Assembly (NCBI GenBank): GCA_947626525.1
Contig: CANQSM010000002.1
Span: forward strand, 1-64,000
From: an uncultured Phocaeicola sp.
Lineage (GTDB): Bacteria > Bacteroidota > Bacteroidia > Bacteroidales > Bacteroidaceae
DNA: 64,000 bases
Direction: 5' to 3'
The notes under the pieces are model-generated. The model was not told where the DNA came from. It did not search any database and saw only the letters and a program-made list of their open reading frames with translations. How positions within the stretch are numbered: position 1 is the first letter of the stretch; each line of letters starts with the position of its first letter. Position numbers and translations under genes: made by a program. Positions 11,241 through 21,141 of the stretch are shown here, piece after piece.

Positions 11241-11378
11241 AGTTGATTCTTTAAATAAGTGTATTTAATAGACACATGATGAAAGAGAAAGTTATAAAGG
11301 CGTAACTATATTTTATAATTTATAAAGTGATTTTCATACTATTTTATAATAGATGGAATTTGTTGTTCTAAATTGGTA

Positions 11379-11394
11379 AAGTACCACGGGTACT
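11379..11394 (+). other. Putative inversion site A (shared 16-bp core AAGTACCACGGGTACT)
   Basis: Identical core to sites B and C; 33-bp identity with site B (aagtaccacgggtacttatctgtgtaattgtct). Confidence 0.8.
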
Positions 11395-11428
11395 TATCTG
11401 TGTAATTGTCTAATTTAAAATAGAATCT

Positions 11429-12934
11429 ATGAGAAACAAACGTTTATTTTCACACGGAAAGACGTATGGTTTGTGGCTTGCGACAAGCTTATCTCTTTTC
11501 GGGAGTTGTACTATCGGATATGACCATAATACAACTTGGACTTCCAATGTAAGGGACTCCCAATTGGAGTCTCCGACGGGAGTAACAGTTACGAACAACA
11601 ATGACGGAACAGCTACCGTCAAATGGAAGGTAGTGGAAGGTGCCGGAGGATACGAGGTTTCATTTTACAATGTCGACAATCCCGCTGAAAGAGTTCCCAT
11701 AGGCGACGAGAATGAGTTTGTTGACGGATGCTCGTTTACTCGTGACATCGAAGATGACACGAAATATTTGGCCGTTGTTAGGACCTTGGGCAATACACAA
11801 CTTAATAACACTGCTGCTGAGACTGCAACCGAAACAGACTTTACTACATTGATTGAAACGACAGGGACAATTCCTGACGGAACGGATATTGCGCTCTATT
11901 TTCAGAGTAACCCTATTCCGGAATCGAATGAAGAATTGGCATACGATTTGGTAGCAGGAGGAAATTATACGATGAGTGAAGTGGTGGATTTTGGAGCACA
12001 TAACATCACGTTCAGGGGTGATAAAATAAACCATCCGACTGTAACCTTTGGAGAAAGTGCACGTTTTATAACTTGCGGAGGCTTGAAAATTAAGTTCATC
12101 AACTTTGATTGTAATGCCGCTTCGAGTGGTTCATCCGACAATGCATTTATTTTGCTTAGCAACAATCCTGCTGGTTATGGGCTGACCGCATCTTCTCCGG
12201 GGCAGTTTGTCATCACCGATCCGATTATGATTCAGTCTTGTGAGGTAAGAGGCATCAACCGCCATCTGTTTTATTGCAACGGTACTTCCTATTGCGTGAA
12301 ACAGTTTACGGTAAGGGATTGTATTCTTGGCTTCAATCAGTCCAATATTATTCTTCACATGAATTCAAACAATTCGTTTATTGCTCATACAACGTTTGAG
12401 AACAGTACCTTGTACAGTACCGTACAATCGGGACAACGTTTCATGCACTTTAGTTCCCGTGGCCCGCATTGGTTTATAAGTCAGCTTGGAAGCGATTCGT
12501 ATGGCATCGGAACCATATATAACGGGGTTTCGTATCGTGGCGCCGTCAATATTCTGAATTGCACATTCTACAATATTTCCTATACTGGACAAATGGCTAA
12601 TTATAGCGGAATACTTCAGAATACGACCTATATGAATATTACCAATAATATTTTTGTAAATACCGGCAATAATGAAATCATCAGGCGGTTTACCAACAAC
12701 AATAATAATGTGGCCAAGAGCATTGCGAACAATACTTATTGGTACGATGGAGCACTTTCAACGGACGGTGGAATGCAATATGATACGAATCCGATTACAA
12801 CTGATCCGAATTTAACCGATCCGGATAATGCCATAGAAGCAAACAGGGATTTCACTCCCCGTGGAGTAGAGCAACTGCGACTTCGTACCGGTGACCCACG
12901 TTGGCTTCCGGAAGTAGCAAATGATGAAAAATAG
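11429..12934 (+). CDS. Surface lipoprotein, DUF4957/DUF5123-like right-handed beta-helix (cassette A, first gene)
   Basis: Lipobox-like SLFGSCTIGYD; parallel-helix-like C-terminus ending DPRWLPEVANDEK; paralogous to 39500-41026. Confidence 0.7.
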   Translation: MRNKRLFSHGKTYGLWLATSLSLFGSCTIGYDHNTTWTSNVRDSQLESPTGVTVTNNNDGTATVKWKVVEGAGGYEVSFYNVDNPAERVPIGDENEFVDGCSFTRDIEDDTKYLAVVRTLGNTQLNNTAAETATETDFTTLIETTGTIPDGTDIALYFQSNPIPESNEELAYDLVAGGNYTMSEVVDFGAHNITFRGDKINHPTVTFGESARFITCGGLKIKFINFDCNAASSGSSDNAFILLSNNPAGYGLTASSPGQFVITDPIMIQSCEVRGINRHLFYCNGTSYCVKQFTVRDCILGFNQSNIILHMNSNNSFIAHTTFENSTLYSTVQSGQRFMHFSSRGPHWFISQLGSDSYGIGTIYNGVSYRGAVNILNCTFYNISYTGQMANYSGILQNTTYMNITNNIFVNTGNNEIIRRFTNNNNNVAKSIANNTYWYDGALSTDGGMQYDTNPITTDPNLTDPDNAIEANRDFTPRGVEQLRLRTGDPRWLPEVANDEK

Positions 12935-12936
12935 TA

Positions 12937-15900
12937 ATGAATAAAAACAAAGAAGATATGATAAGTAAGAAATATTTCATTATCAGCCTGTGCATGAGCT
13001 TTTTATTGGTTTTTTCCTTGCCGAGCTACGCCCAAAATGCACGGACTGTGACCGGTTCTGTCATGGATGAGTTTGGCGAACCGGTGATTGGAGCGACCGT
13101 TATGGTCATAGGAACTACTACAGGCACGGTAACCGACATGGATGGTAAATTTAGTCTGTCTGTACCTGAAAATGGAAAACTTTCGGTGTCATTTATTGGT
13201 TATCTCACTCAAACGATTACCAATTTGAATAACCCTACTGTTACCTTGAAAGAAGACGTAGCCAAATTGGACGAAGTGGTAGTGGTCGGTTATGGTACAC
13301 AACGAATGAAAAATGTGACCGGTGCCATTGAAACAATTACTCCGGAGGAGATTGAAGATTTATCGGTAGGCAATTTAGGGGATGCGTTGGCCGGAATGAT
13401 GAATGGGCTGCATGTCAGCACATCTGGAGGTCGTCCGGGCAGCACTCCAAGTCTGCAAATACGTCAAAGTGATGTAAACACAAGTATCACTCCTGCCAGA
13501 GGGGGAGAGCCCGATCCTACTCCTTTGTATGTGATTGACGATTTCATTTCTACGGAAGAGGCTTTTAATAATCTAGATGTAAGTGAAGTGGAAAGTATTA
13601 CGATATTGAAAGATGCTTCTGCAGCCGTATATGGAGCACGTGCTGCGTACGGTGTGGTTTTGGTAAAGACCAAGCGTGGGAAAATGGGAACGCCTACCAT
13701 CTCATACACCGGACAATTCGGTTATACCGATGCTTTGGACATGCCGGATATGTTAAGTGCATACGATTACGGGCGAATTTATAATGGCGCCCGTGCGGCG
13801 GGCACCTCTACGGGAGACTCCGATTCGGATAATCGCAGGACAGAATATTTTCAGGCTGACGAACTGGAGGCCATGAAATATCTGAACTATGATTTGCTGG
13901 ATGAAGAATGGAGTGCGGCTTTGACTCAACGCCACAGCATCAATATCAATGGCGGTACGGAAAAAGCCACTTATTTTGCAGGAATTTCCTATTACAATCA
14001 AGATGGAAATATGGGGCGATTGGATTATGACCGTTGGAATTTCCGTGCAGGTGTCAATGCCAACATCGGGAAGTGGACCAAGGCTTCTTTACAGGTATCG
14101 GGTGATTATGGCGAACAGAACAGTGCCCGCAATGGCGTAACCGGAGGTGGAACCGACAATGATTATAATGCTTTGATGACCCATTTGCGCTTTGTACCCA
14201 ATTACATCAATGGATATCCAATTGTGTATACCGGCATGACAAACAACTCATCCGGTTTGAGCGATACGCAGTTATATCATTTTGGGGCTATTCAGAATTC
14301 ACCTGACAACACCCAGAACCAGACAGAAAATATGTCCATCAATGGTTCATTGGAATATGATTTCGGATGGAGCAACCTTTTGAGGGGACTGAAAATGAAA
14401 GCCTCTTATTCGAGAAGTCTCAATCACAACAAAAGCAATCTGATAGGAACTACCATGAACGTATATCGTTTGAATGCCCGTGGAGGCAGTGGCGGTCACC
14501 TTTATACCGGAGATGACATTTTGCCGGATGAAAGCAATTTCGGGACATTTACCTTGAATAACGGGAATCTTTTAAGACGTACGATGGAAAGGACGGATAA
14601 CTATCAGATGAACTTTACGGTGAGCTACGAAAGGCAATTTGGCTTGCATTATGTAAATGGCTTGTTCTCCGTCGAAAAGGCAGAATCGGAATATGAATAT
14701 GTGAGAGGAAACAAGACTGACCCATTCAGCTTTACAGACGGAACGTCCAATTCAACTGCCAGTAATGCTACTCAAACGGCAGAATTCAGCCGTACCGAAT
14801 CCGGAATGCTTTCTTATATTGGGCGTTTAAATTATTCGTATGCAGACAAATACCTGTTCGAGTTCTTGTTACGTTCCGATGCCTCTACCAAGTTTGCTCC
14901 AAGCAACTACTGGGGAGTATTTCCTTCTTGGTCGGCTGGTTGGGTCATATCAGAAGAAAGCTGGTTCAATAAAGAGAAACTGGGTATTGACTTCTTGAAG
15001 ATTCGCGGTTCGTTTGGTATCTTAGGACGAGACAATGTACAGCCTTGGTTGTGGACTCAACTTTATTCACGCAACCCGGATAGAGGCCCCATCTTCGGTA
15101 CCAGCACAGACACTTCCAGCAGTGCTACCTTCCAGATGCCTCAGACCGGTGTGAATGCGGATGTGCACTGGGATAAGACTTATAAGACAAATATCGGTTT
15201 GGATATTCGGATGTTGGACAGCAAATTGGGAATCACTTTGGATGCGTACTACGATATGGGAAGGGAATTATTCACCACCTATACTGGAACTTCTTTCTAC
15301 CCGACAACTGTAGGTGTGCAGGCAACTCCTGAAAACTTTGGTAAAATCGACACGTATGGTGTAGAATTGACGTTGAATTGGAGAGATAAGATAGGAAAAG
15401 ATTTTTCATATTGGGTGAAGATGTCTACCGGATATAGTGACAATAAGATTATCGAAGCCAATTTCCAAGCTACTCCGGGATTTGACGACATTGTTCGCAA
15501 CGGGCGTTCCGACCGAGGCGTATGGGGGTATGAATGTTTGGGTATGTTCCGCAGTTATCAGGAAATCGAGGAGTATTTTGCAGTAAACAACATCACTTCT
15601 TATTTGGGCAATACCATAGATAATATCCATCCGGGTACGTTGATTTATAAGGACGTACGCGGACAGCGTAATGCGGATGGAACGTATGGAGAACCGGATG
15701 GAGTCATTGACCAAAACGATTATGTGAAAATCTCCCATCGTGCCAGCAATCCTTATGGTTTTACACTGAATTTTGGCGCTTCCTACAAAGATTTTTCATT
15801 CAGTGCCCAATTCGGTGCCAGCTGGGGAGCGTATGGCTTGGTACAAACGGATTTGCGTCAGGAAAGTTTTAATAATCTGGAATATAATAATGTATCCGCA

Positions 15901-16263
15901 ATGTGGAAAGACATGTTCGTGTATGAGGATGTATTGGATGCCAACGGCCAAATCGCAGTAGAGAAAAATACGGATGCCAAATATCCGAATCTTCGTTACA
16001 GCAATATCAACGGACAGGCTTCCACTTTCTGGAAAGTAAGCACTGCCAGTGTACGGTTGCGCAATCTGACCATTGCTTACAGTCTTCCGAAAGCGTGGAT
16101 GAAACCTGTAGGTATCAGCAGTTGCCGTCTGAACCTGACTTGTCAGAATGTATTGGATTTCTATAACCCATATCCCGGTGATGTTTGGAATCCTTGGGCG
16201 GGAACTTACGGGCGTTATCCGAACTTACGTAAGTTTACCTTAGGTGTCAATGTTTCATTCTAA
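12937..16263 (+). CDS. SusC/RagA-type TonB-dependent outer membrane protein (cassette A)
   Basis: CarboxypepD-like domain, LDEVVVVGYGTQ TonB-box region, plug and barrel, C-terminal ...FTLGVNVSF. Confidence 0.95.
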   Translation: MNKNKEDMISKKYFIISLCMSFLLVFSLPSYAQNARTVTGSVMDEFGEPVIGATVMVIGTTTGTVTDMDGKFSLSVPENGKLSVSFIGYLTQTITNLNNPTVTLKEDVAKLDEVVVVGYGTQRMKNVTGAIETITPEEIEDLSVGNLGDALAGMMNGLHVSTSGGRPGSTPSLQIRQSDVNTSITPARGGEPDPTPLYVIDDFISTEEAFNNLDVSEVESITILKDASAAVYGARAAYGVVLVKTKRGKMGTPTISYTGQFGYTDALDMPDMLSAYDYGRIYNGARAAGTSTGDSDSDNRRTEYFQADELEAMKYLNYDLLDEEWSAALTQRHSININGGTEKATYFAGISYYNQDGNMGRLDYDRWNFRAGVNANIGKWTKASLQVSGDYGEQNSARNGVTGGGTDNDYNALMTHLRFVPNYINGYPIVYTGMTNNSSGLSDTQLYHFGAIQNSPDNTQNQTENMSINGSLEYDFGWSNLLRGLKMKASYSRSLNHNKSNLIGTTMNVYRLNARGGSGGHLYTGDDILPDESNFGTFTLNNGNLLRRTMERTDNYQMNFTVSYERQFGLHYVNGLFSVEKAESEYEYVRGNKTDPFSFTDGTSNSTASNATQTAEFSRTESGMLSYIGRLNYSYADKYLFEFLLRSDASTKFAPSNYWGVFPSWSAGWVISEESWFNKEKLGIDFLKIRGSFGILGRDNVQPWLWTQLYSRNPDRGPIFGTSTDTSSSATFQMPQTGVNADVHWDKTYKTNIGLDIRMLDSKLGITLDAYYDMGRELFTTYTGTSFYPTTVGVQATPENFGKIDTYGVELTLNWRDKIGKDFSYWVKMSTGYSDNKIIEANFQATPGFDDIVRNGRSDRGVWGYECLGMFRSYQEIEEYFAVNNITSYLGNTIDNIHPGTLIYKDVRGQRNADGTYGEPDGVIDQNDYVKISHRASNPYGFTLNFGASYKDFSFSAQFGASWGAYGLVQTDLRQESFNNLEYNNVSAMWKDMFVYEDVLDANGQIAVEKNTDAKYPNLRYSNINGQASTFWKVSTASVRLRNLTIAYSLPKAWMKPVGISSCRLNLTCQNVLDFYNPYPGDVWNPWAGTYGRYPNLRKFTLGVNVSF

Positions 16264-16284
16264 TATTAATTAAGGAGAACAACA

Positions 16285-18492
16285 ATGAATAAGATAAGAT
16301 TATATCACTCTATGGCATGGATGGTTGCCATGAGCATGAGTTTCGCCGGATGTAGCGACCAATTTCTGGAGGACAAGAAAGTATATGGAAGCTATGACGG
16401 ATCGGTCGTATACGAAAATTATGAGACAGCAGAGGGCCGGGTGGATTATTTATATCAGTGTCTGTTGCCCAATGCTACCGGTGGTGATAATGCACTGACC
16501 GATGTGGTCAGTGCTGGCATTAATGATAACTTCTCCCAGTGTACGGAAGAGTACGGAGGGTATTCTGTATACAACGATCCTGCGGCCGTTTTGACAAATC
16601 AGACAATTACGGATTATTTCTATGTAATCAATAATGTAACCAGTCCATGGGGGCGTATCCGAGAATGTAACGATATCATTGAGGGAGTGGAAGGGAGCGC
16701 TTCTCTTTCTCAGTCAGAGAAGGAACTGTTGTTGGGGCAGGCTTACTTTTTCCGTGCGTGGCGTTATTATCTGTTGGTTAAATTCTACGGGGGTGTGCCT
16801 ATTGTGGATTATGTACAGAGTCCGATTATCGGGGACGGCAATGGAGAAGATTTGGTGATTCCACGTTCGTCTACCAAGGATTGCATCGATTTTATATGTA
16901 ATGATTTGGATTTGGCTGCCCGGTATCTTCCGGTACGCTGGACCAATGAGGCACAGAATTTCGGACGTATTACCGCAGGTGCGGCCTTGGCACTGAAAGG
17001 ACGTGTCCTGTTGATGTATGCCAGCCCTCTTTTCAATCGCTCTGACAATAAAGAACGTTGGGAAGCTGCCTACCAGGCTAATAGTGCCGCTGTCGACAAG
17101 TTGGCGGAAGGAAACTTCGGTTTAGGCTATGCAGGCAGTGGAGGTGAACACAATGCCAAAGATTGGGCGAGGATGTTTGCCACTCAAAACGGTGGTGGAG
17201 AAGAAGCTGTATTCATCACTTTATATAACAACAAATCACCGGTGGAGGCACAGAATGTGGATAAATACAATTTATGGGAGCAAGGCATCCGCCCGGTAAA
17301 TGCCAATGGAAGCGGAAGTCGTACTCCGACAGCGGAAATGGTTGATTTGTTCCCTATGGCAGATGGGAAAAAACCGGGAGAGTCGGAATATGTTTATGAC
17401 AGGAATAAATTTTTTATGAATCGTGACCCACGTTTCTATCGTACATTTGCTTTTCCGGGAGTAGAATGGCGATTCAATGGTGGTGAAAATACGGATTTTA
17501 CCGGTGATAAAATGAGCACCATTTGGCCGATCCGCTACCGGAACGGAAACGACTACGAATTGTGGAGCTATTGCTGGTATGCCACGGAGGATGACAAAAA
17601 CAGCGAGAGCAAAAGCGGATACGCCGCCGACATGTTAGGTACGAGCAACAAGGGCGTTTATCTGCGTAAACGTTCGGATGATTATGCATTTGGGACCAAC
17701 CTGTATAAGTTCAATGATCTCCGAAGCAGTAACCGACAGGGATTCGGCCAATCGGCCGCTCCCTATATGGAGATAAGGTATGCCGAGGTATTGTTGAATC
17801 TGGCTGAATCGGCTTGTGGTGCAGAGCATTATAACGAGGCCGTCCGTGCATTGAAGGACATCCGTGCCAGAGTAGGTTACACGGAGGAAGAGAATTATGG
17901 ACTGAATAGCAATATAGAGAATGATCGTGCCAAATTATTTGAAGCGATTTTGTACGAGCGTCAGATAGAACTGGCCTATGAGGGGAAACGCTTTGAGGAC
18001 ATGCGCCGTTGGATGCTGTTCGATGGCGGCGTAGGGCAAGCTTCCTTGCATGCAAGTTGGGGATTGACCGGATTCGGTGGAAATACTTGTGCTTATTTGG
18101 GAGTTACTCCCATGAATGAACGTGGTAAAAGGCATCGCATAGAAATCTACGTCGATGGCTTGGGCGAAGCCAATAACCAGAGCGATCCGCTGGCCAATGT
18201 CACTCGTCCGGATGGGCTGACGTTGGATGAAGACATGACCATAGCCATTGACGAAAGCAACGTCCCGACAACTGTCAAAAATCTATATGATTTTTATACG
18301 ACTTATTTTAGACGTAAAGACATTAGTCTGGATGGTAATACGAATGACATCAATCCCACTTTCCGCCCGGAATATTATTTCTTTGGTTTGAGACAAAGTG
18401 CGCAACAAACAAACGCAACGTTGCTACAAACCATCGGGTGGACTGATTATTCTCACGGTGGCATGGGAACATTCGACCCCTTGGCCGAATGA
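16285..18492 (+). CDS. SusD/RagB-type outer membrane lipoprotein (cassette A)
   Basis: SFAGCSDQFLEDKKVYG; ILYERQIELAYEGKRFEDMRRW; ends GTFDPLAE. Confidence 0.95.
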   Translation: MNKIRLYHSMAWMVAMSMSFAGCSDQFLEDKKVYGSYDGSVVYENYETAEGRVDYLYQCLLPNATGGDNALTDVVSAGINDNFSQCTEEYGGYSVYNDPAAVLTNQTITDYFYVINNVTSPWGRIRECNDIIEGVEGSASLSQSEKELLLGQAYFFRAWRYYLLVKFYGGVPIVDYVQSPIIGDGNGEDLVIPRSSTKDCIDFICNDLDLAARYLPVRWTNEAQNFGRITAGAALALKGRVLLMYASPLFNRSDNKERWEAAYQANSAAVDKLAEGNFGLGYAGSGGEHNAKDWARMFATQNGGGEEAVFITLYNNKSPVEAQNVDKYNLWEQGIRPVNANGSGSRTPTAEMVDLFPMADGKKPGESEYVYDRNKFFMNRDPRFYRTFAFPGVEWRFNGGENTDFTGDKMSTIWPIRYRNGNDYELWSYCWYATEDDKNSESKSGYAADMLGTSNKGVYLRKRSDDYAFGTNLYKFNDLRSSNRQGFGQSAAPYMEIRYAEVLLNLAESACGAEHYNEAVRALKDIRARVGYTEEENYGLNSNIENDRAKLFEAILYERQIELAYEGKRFEDMRRWMLFDGGVGQASLHASWGLTGFGGNTCAYLGVTPMNERGKRHRIEIYVDGLGEANNQSDPLANVTRPDGLTLDEDMTIAIDESNVPTTVKNLYDFYTTYFRRKDISLDGNTNDINPTFRPEYYFFGLRQSAQQTNATLLQTIGWTDYSHGGMGTFDPLAE

Positions 18493-18498
18493 CAATCT

Positions 18499-18565
18499 TC
18501 TCCATGTCACACGTACACGGGATTGCCCGTCAGGTTGGAAAGCGCATCGGGCATGGTAGTCACGT
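18499..18565. repeat. Direct repeat copy 1 (tctccatgtcacacgtacacgg...agtcacgt)
   Basis: Matches 46794-46859 on the same strand. Confidence 0.75.
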
Positions 18566-18633
18566 GATCAATGAAGTCCGCATCTGAATGTCGGCACGCA
18601 AATCATTCGTGTACAACATTCCGTTGAACCGCA

Positions 18634-18665
18634 GAGCGGGCCGCACCTCCCGGTGCAGCCCGCTC
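18634..18665. terminator. GC-rich hairpin terminator, reversed copy of 46720-46751
   Basis: gagcgggccgcacc-tccc-ggtgcagcccgctc. Confidence 0.75.
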
Positions 18666-18740
18666 CATATTTTAAAAACCCGAAAAAATAAAAAGATATT
18701 CTGTTTAACTTATTGTATTTGTTCAGTAAGTTCAAATGCT

Positions 18741-18896
18741 TTATTCAGCCAAGGGGTCGAACGTTCCGGGAGCGCCTCCCCTGCTGTAATCTTCCCAACC
18801 GATGGTCTGCTGGATTTGTACGTCCTTTTCCAAAGCGCCTTTAGTCAGTCCCAAGAAATAATATTTAGGGAAGAACTTCATGTACAGATCCGTATC
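18741..18896 (-). pseudogene. SusD C-terminal fragment (TDLYMKFFPKYYFLGLTKGALEKDVQIQQTIGWEDYSRGGAPGTFDPLAE)
   Basis: Near-identical to the C-terminus of the SusD at 44459-46645; no upstream SusD body. Confidence 0.85.
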
Positions 18897-19066
18897 CATC
18901 CGGAAACGTCTTGTCAGTTGGCTGCACATTTCTCCAAGACTTCCTTGTTGGTATCCACTCCAATCCATAAAGTTTACGGTTATTTACTTCATAAACAGAA
19001 AGGACCGCACCTCATGGCACAGCCCTTCCTCATTATAATTATAAAACCCGAAAAAATCATCTATAA

Positions 19067-21115
19067 TTATTCAGTCACAGTCAGGATCTCATCATCTTGG
19101 AAATGAATAGTACCCGGATTCTGATCTTGATCGGTCCAGCCAATAGTCTGTCCCAGCCATTCATTATTGTCCAATACCGTTGCATCCAAACCGTTGATAT
19201 AATAATTACCACGCCAAAGAATATTCACCGGATTATCGCTATTATCTTTATCTGCTGGCGTCAATGGATCTGCTAAATAAAAATGGCTTTTATAGAAAGC
19301 TACCAATTGACTTAATTGGGCCTGAAAATCAGCATGGTCTGGGTCCGCTCCCAACACTGCACGTTCTTCAAACAATGGGTCCTTGTCGCCAATATATTCC
19401 GATGTTTTCACTACCAACATCTTCGAGTGACGGCAAGTGCCATTCAGTGGAGCCAATCCAAGGGCTGTACAAGTATTCACATTACTCAACTTAAGTTCTT
19501 CACCCTGTCCTCCATCATAAAGTAACCAGCGCCATAAATCCCATGAACGCTTTCCTTCGTAAGCCAATTCTATCTGACGCTCTTTCAAGCAAGCTGCAAT
19601 AGCTTGATAGCGATCCGCAACACTACCTAAACCATAATTATTGGTAGCAGGTATACCTACTCGTCCGCGAATTTCACCAATACATCTTACCGCTTCAGTA
19701 ACATTCCCTGTAGCAGCATAGCATTCAGCTAGATTCAATACTAATTCAGCAAAACGATATTCATAAATAGTGGTATTGCTGAACTGCAGCTCATCCTCAC
19801 CAAAGGCCGCATTACTCATCTTACGAACAAAACAGGGACTGTTTACCTTGTTTTCATCACTACCAGACAAGCTATATTGATCATCGGTAGGAGGAAGATT
19901 GAACCATTGATAAGCCCATACAATATCTTCCGGATTTTCTTTACTGCCCCATTTTACACCACTAAAAGCAAAAGTACGATAGAAACGAGGGTCACGATTC
20001 AAAATAAAATCCATACTTTCGTTTTTAATCTTCACAGCCTCTGTAGCCGGTGTTCCATCAGCCATCGGGAACGCATCAATTAACTCAACAGGAACTGAAA
20101 CACCCCCGTTACCGCCCTGAGAAGTTAAACGAATATCTTTTTCCCATCCGTTATGTTCGGAATAGCCCGTATTATCTTTCGAGTTCAGTTTAACAATTAG
20201 CGCTTCCTTATTCCCGCTATTCGTATTATCATTTGTACCCAACATCTCGGCCCAGCCTTTTGCATTAACACACTGTCCCAAACCATAACCTGCATTTTCT
20301 GCAGCTTCACGAGCCAATTGGGTAGCTTTCAAAGCAATCTGCCAACGAATATTCTGCGGATTGTCCCAGTCTTTATTAAACAACGGGCTGGCATACGTCA
20401 GCAACACACGACTTTTGTAAGCCAAAGCCCCCACACTAGTCAAGCGTCCATAGTTTACCGAAGCATTCGGCCATACAGCGGGGAGTAAACGAGATGCTTC
20501 GTCCAAATCCTTCACAATCTGATCGACACACTGTGTAACGGAAGAACGCGGATAACCATTTTCTATAACCTCTGCATTAATCACTGTGGTCACAATAGGT
20601 ACCGGACCGTAACAGCGAACCAGCTCAAACAACTGCATGGCACGCAAAAAGAGCATTTGTCCCTTTGCATAACGTTTCGACTCATCACTTACGTTCTTCA
20701 TTCCATCCAATTCGCCAAGCAACACATTACACAGACGTATGCGCGAGTAAGCATTGTTATTATCTTTAGTATCCAATTTGTTACCAAAATATCCTTTCAT
20801 AAAATATTCATTCAGGTCACTCACACCAGAAGCTGTCGAAGTCTCACCAGCCATTTTGCCGTTATTGTCAATTCCCCATGCCTCCTCAGTCAGGTTATTC
20901 CGGTTCACCCACGAAGTGATAACCACCTTACGAGGGTCAGAATAACCATGAAAGAATCGGTCATATACACCGGCAACATACCAGCTAAGACGAGTTTCGG
21001 AATCAAAATCATCATATTTCTCATAGGTTTTCATGTCGAGGAACGAATCACTGCATCCCGAAAAGAAGAAGCTCATGGCCAAAGCTCCTACATATAATAG
21101 ACTTTTCTTTTTCAT
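19067..21115 (-). CDS. SusD/RagB-type outer membrane lipoprotein (cassette C)
   Basis: Start at MKKKSLLYVGALAMSFFFSGCSDSFLDMK (ORF track start is 57 nt upstream); CLKERQIELAYEGKRSWDLWRW. Confidence 0.93.
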   Translation of the reverse strand: MKKKSLLYVGALAMSFFFSGCSDSFLDMKTYEKYDDFDSETRLSWYVAGVYDRFFHGYSDPRKVVITSWVNRNNLTEEAWGIDNNGKMAGETSTASGVSDLNEYFMKGYFGNKLDTKDNNNAYSRIRLCNVLLGELDGMKNVSDESKRYAKGQMLFLRAMQLFELVRCYGPVPIVTTVINAEVIENGYPRSSVTQCVDQIVKDLDEASRLLPAVWPNASVNYGRLTSVGALAYKSRVLLTYASPLFNKDWDNPQNIRWQIALKATQLAREAAENAGYGLGQCVNAKGWAEMLGTNDNTNSGNKEALIVKLNSKDNTGYSEHNGWEKDIRLTSQGGNGGVSVPVELIDAFPMADGTPATEAVKIKNESMDFILNRDPRFYRTFAFSGVKWGSKENPEDIVWAYQWFNLPPTDDQYSLSGSDENKVNSPCFVRKMSNAAFGEDELQFSNTTIYEYRFAELVLNLAECYAATGNVTEAVRCIGEIRGRVGIPATNNYGLGSVADRYQAIAACLKERQIELAYEGKRSWDLWRWLLYDGGQGEELKLSNVNTCTALGLAPLNGTCRHSKMLVVKTSEYIGDKDPLFEERAVLGADPDHADFQAQLSQLVAFYKSHFYLADPLTPADKDNSDNPVNILWRGNYYINGLDATVLDNNEWLGQTIGWTDQDQNPGTIHFQDDEILTVTE

Positions 21116-21141
21116 AATCGTAACTATATTATATATTATTG

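Noticed and set aside
18588-19106. 172-aa ORF on the + strand
   Set aside because: Antisense to the SusD tail fragment and terminator repeats.
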